Source: Tsukamurella sp. TY48 (lineage in GTDB: Bacteria; Actinomycetota; Actinomycetes; Mycobacteriales; Mycobacteriaceae). From it: 64,000 nucleotides of DNA. How positions within the stretch are numbered: the first letter of the stretch is position 1; the number at the start of each line of letters is the position of its first letter. Below, one piece after another: positions 62,002-64,000 of this stretch. Under the pieces are notes generated by a model. It was not told the origin of the DNA, did not search any database, and saw only the letters and a list, made by a program, of their open reading frames with translations. The DNA lies in assembly GCF_019656655.1 (NCBI RefSeq), contig NZ_BPMV01000002.1:496001-560000 (forward strand). Reading direction: 5' to 3'. A program made the translations under genes and the position numbers.

Positions 62002-62034
62002 CCGCCCGGCATCCATCCCCCGGATGCCGGGCGG
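62002..62034 (+). terminator. strong hairpin after the acyl-CoA dehydrogenase gene
   Basis: CCGCCCGGCATCC/GGATGCCGGGCGG, a 13-bp perfect stem with a seven-base loop, 17 bases after the stop. No T-tract. Confidence 0.7.
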
Positions 62035-62063
62035 TGGCGTCGACCGCGGATTAACCTCGCCAC

Positions 62064-62234
62064 ATGCCTACTTTGCGATGCCCATTATGCGAGTGCGAGG
62101 AGTTCCAGCGCGAGGTCTCGCGCCAGGACTCCAAATGGGGCTACACCAATCACAAGATGATCCTCATGATCTGCCTGCAATGCCGCTACGTCCTGCACTT
62201 CTACGACAAGAGGTCGATCTTCGACGTGCACTGA
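62064..62234 (+). CDS. 56-residue zinc-ribbon protein
   Basis: ATG 62064 to TGA 62234. Two Cys pairs, LRCPLCECEEF and MICLQCRYVLHF, separated by about 28 residues, form a complete zinc ribbon. The segment between is polar (SRQDSKWGYTNHKM) and the end aromatic/basic. Codon use is less GC-rich than in neighbours (TTG, CGA, TTA near the start). It stands alone between the hairpin at 62002 and the permease. Function unknown. Confidence 0.7.
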   Translation: MPTLRCPLCECEEFQREVSRQDSKWGYTNHKMILMICLQCRYVLHFYDKRSIFDVH

Positions 62235-62382
62235 GCCGCCCGACGGAGCGCTGCAACCCCCGTGCAACTCCCACCCTCGTAGTGTCCTGCGTCACAACCC
62301 ACGACCATCTCGGAAACTCCGCGGCAACGATGCGGCAACACCGAGGCGGTTCGATGGGCTGCTCAGGAAAGAGAGGCAGCAC

Positions 62383-63822
62383 GTGACCGCAGAACCGCAG
62401 CGCACCGTCCACCACGACGGGGTGGATGAATCCTTCGAATCCGACGCGTACCTCGCCAAACGCACGCTCCGCTCCGGATCGGCGGGCTGGGTACTGCTCG
62501 CCGGGCTGGGCGTGAGCTACGTGATCTCGGGCGACTACGCCGGCTGGAACAACGGCCTCGCGCAGGGAGGATTCGGCGGCCTGGCCATCGCCTCCGTGGT
62601 GATCGCGGGCATGTACCTGGCGATGGTGCTGGGCATGGCCGAGATGTCCTCCGCCCTGCCCGCCGCGGGCGGCGGCTACACCTTCGCCCGGCGGGCGCTC
62701 GGGCCGTGGGGCGGATTCGCCACCGGCACCGCCATTCTCATCGAATACACCATCGCCCCGGCGGCGATCGCCACCTTCATCGGCGGCTACGTGCAATCGC
62801 TGAACCTGTTCGGCATCACCGACGGCTGGTGGGTGTACCTGTTCGTCTACGCGCTCTTCATCGGCATCCACCTCACCGGCGCCGGCGAGGCCCTCAAGGC
62901 GATGTTTGTGATCACCGCCATCGCGCTGGTGGGACTCGTGGTCTTCGCGGTCGCCGCGATCGGCCGGTTCGACGCCTCCAAGCTCACCGACATCGCCGCT
63001 ACCGACGCCGCAGGAGCATCGAGCTGGCTCCCCCACGGCTACCTCGGAATCTGGGCCGCACTCCCCTTCGCGATCTGGTTCTTCCTCGCCATCGAGGGCG
63101 TTCCCCTGGCGGCCGAGGAGGCCCGCGAGCCCGAGAAGAACGTGCCCCGCGGGATCATCGTCGCGATGCTCATCCTGATCGTCACCGGTGCCACCGTCTT
63201 CCTCCTGGCCACCGGGGCACTGGGCGCGAACGCACTGTCGGACAGTGGCAATCCGCTCGTCGAGGCGCTCGGCGACAGCGGCGCCGCCAAGGTGGTCAAC
63301 TACATCGGCCTGGCCGGCCTGGTGGCCAGCTTCTTCTCCATCATGTACGCGTACTCGCGGCAGACCTTCGCCCTCTCACGCGCCGGTTACCTGCCCAAGA
63401 ACCTGTCGATCACCAACGCCCGCAAGGCTCCGGTGCTCGCGCTCATCGTGCCGGGCGTGATCGGTTTCATCCTGTCGCTGATCGGCGAGGGCGCGACCCT
63501 GCTGAACATGGCCGTCTTCGGGGCCGCGGTGAGCTACGTGCTGATGATGGTGAGCCACATCGTGCTCCGCCGCCGCGAGCCCGATATGCCGCGGCCCTAC
63601 CGCACCCCCGGCGGCGTCGTCACCACCTCATTCGCGCTGATCGTGGCCTGCATCGCCGTGGTCGCGACCTTCCTCGTGGACCCCTTCGCCGCGGGTCTCA
63701 CCCTGGCCGCCTTCGCCGCCTTCCTGGTGTACTTCGGCGTCTACAGCCGGCACCACCTGGTGGCCAACTCGCCCGACGAGGAGTTCGCGGCACTCGCCGA
63801 CGCGGAACGCGACCTCAAGTAG
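62383..63822 (+). CDS. APC-family ethanolamine permease-like transporter
   Basis: 479 residues from GTG 62383 with GAGAGG upstream. Twelve membrane segments; the N-terminal SYVISGDYAGWNNGLAQGGF and MSSALPAAGGGYTFARRALG match the ethanolamine permease (Eat) subgroup, and VPLAAEEAREPEKNVPRG is a shared APC loop. Imports ethanolamine or a related amine with a cation. If the gene starting at 63987 encodes an ethanolamine ammonia-lyase, the assignment would be confirmed; the window ends too early to tell. Confidence 0.85.
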   Translation: MTAEPQRTVHHDGVDESFESDAYLAKRTLRSGSAGWVLLAGLGVSYVISGDYAGWNNGLAQGGFGGLAIASVVIAGMYLAMVLGMAEMSSALPAAGGGYTFARRALGPWGGFATGTAILIEYTIAPAAIATFIGGYVQSLNLFGITDGWWVYLFVYALFIGIHLTGAGEALKAMFVITAIALVGLVVFAVAAIGRFDASKLTDIAATDAAGASSWLPHGYLGIWAALPFAIWFFLAIEGVPLAAEEAREPEKNVPRGIIVAMLILIVTGATVFLLATGALGANALSDSGNPLVEALGDSGAAKVVNYIGLAGLVASFFSIMYAYSRQTFALSRAGYLPKNLSITNARKAPVLALIVPGVIGFILSLIGEGATLLNMAVFGAAVSYVLMMVSHIVLRRREPDMPRPYRTPGGVVTTSFALIVACIAVVATFLVDPFAAGLTLAAFAAFLVYFGVYSRHHLVANSPDEEFAALADAERDLK

Positions 63823-63986
63823 CCCACGGCCCCACGAAAATCGACCGGAGACCAGCCGACGGCGCCCCGCTGGGCGAGATCCCCGACACGGTCTTCTGAG
63901 CACGCGGGCGAACTCCACCGCACACCGCCGCGCGGCGCGTTGAATGGAAGCCGACGCCGCACCCGATCATCGCCGAACGGAGCACC

Positions 63987-64000
63987 ATGATCCGCACGCA
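63987..64000 (+). CDS. start of a following gene, truncated by window end
   Basis: ATG 63987 preceded by CGGAG at a suitable distance, reading Met-Ile-Arg-Thr and then leaving the window. Same strand as the permease, 164 bases after its stop. Nothing can be said about its product. Confidence 0.3.

Noticed and set aside
59747-62386. An 879-codon plus-strand open frame through thiolase, tetR and the dehydrogenase
   Set aside because: It runs out of frame through three recognisable genes and has no domain of its own.

Overview
The window is about 69-70% GC and gene-dense. It looks like the chromosome of a mycolic-acid-containing actinomycete (order Mycobacteriales; a Tsukamurella- or Gordonia-like genus fits, but I cannot fix the genus from sequence alone). 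The main reason is a long collinear block at 15.9-37.4 kb that matches, from memory, the Mycobacterium tuberculosis Rv2670c-Rv2703 neighbourhood: zapE, ribD-like, secreted pseudo-hydrolase, aftC, msrB, hemQ-hemY-hemE, DUF3000, RNase D, dxs, a TRAM/TrmA methyltransferase, DUF3159, DUF3710, dut, DUF3093, DUF4193, cei, suhB, ppgK, sigA. I see no insertion sequence, prophage, CRISPR array or rRNA.

Layout. 0-3.5 kb: truncated alpha/beta hydrolase, transglutaminase-like protein, VOC protein, DUF418 membrane protein. 3.5-4.4 kb: five tRNA genes (Val-CAC on the minus strand; Gly-GCC, Cys-GCA, Val-GAC and a second Gly-GCC on the plus strand) with promoters and terminators. 4.4-12.9 kb: DUF6412 protein plus a YidC paralogue, GNAT, folD behind a ZTP riboswitch, PHP phosphatase, divergent HxlR regulator and MFS exporter, a free-standing acyl-CoA carboxylase beta subunit, and a three-gene minus-strand unit (membrane protein, 57-residue peptide, CGNR zinc finger). 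12.9-15.8 kb: copper operon (52-residue His-ended peptide, copA, csoR) with two CsoR-type palindromes. 15.9-37.4 kb: the conserved envelope, haem, isoprenoid and sigA block. 37.4-40.8 kb: DUF6226 protein, membrane protein, NarL-type two-component pair, DUF6069 protein behind a MerR-like 19-bp-spacer promoter.

40.9-60.8 kb is the accessory, metabolically interesting part. One minus-strand unit (MHS-family transporter, TetR, AMP-forming CoA ligase, single-chain biotin carboxylase/BCCP/carboxyltransferase) looks like an uptake-activation-carboxylation cassette. After a monoacylglycerol-lipase-like gene comes a tightly coupled 12-gene minus-strand operon (60000 to 48824): thiolase, two SDRs, quinone oxidoreductase, HAD hydrolase, SDR, MaoC hydratase, APH-type kinase, an ACAD10/11-like dehydrogenase, a pair of further acyl-CoA dehydrogenases, and a QsdA/PLL-like phosphotriesterase-family lactonase. 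I read it as a gamma-lactone/4-hydroxyacid catabolic operon: the lactonase opens the ring, kinase plus ACAD11-like enzyme remove the 4-hydroxyl by the phospho-acyl-CoA route, and SDR, MaoC and thiolase complete beta-oxidation. A divergent TetR and a shared TAAGC-N4-GCTTA palindrome suggest control common to this operon and the carboxylase cassette.

60.8-64 kb: another acyl-CoA dehydrogenase, a 56-residue zinc-ribbon protein, an ethanolamine-permease-like APC transporter, and the first codons of a following gene. Gene starts were chosen by homology, ribosome-binding site and overlap with neighbours; where they are uncertain the entry says so.
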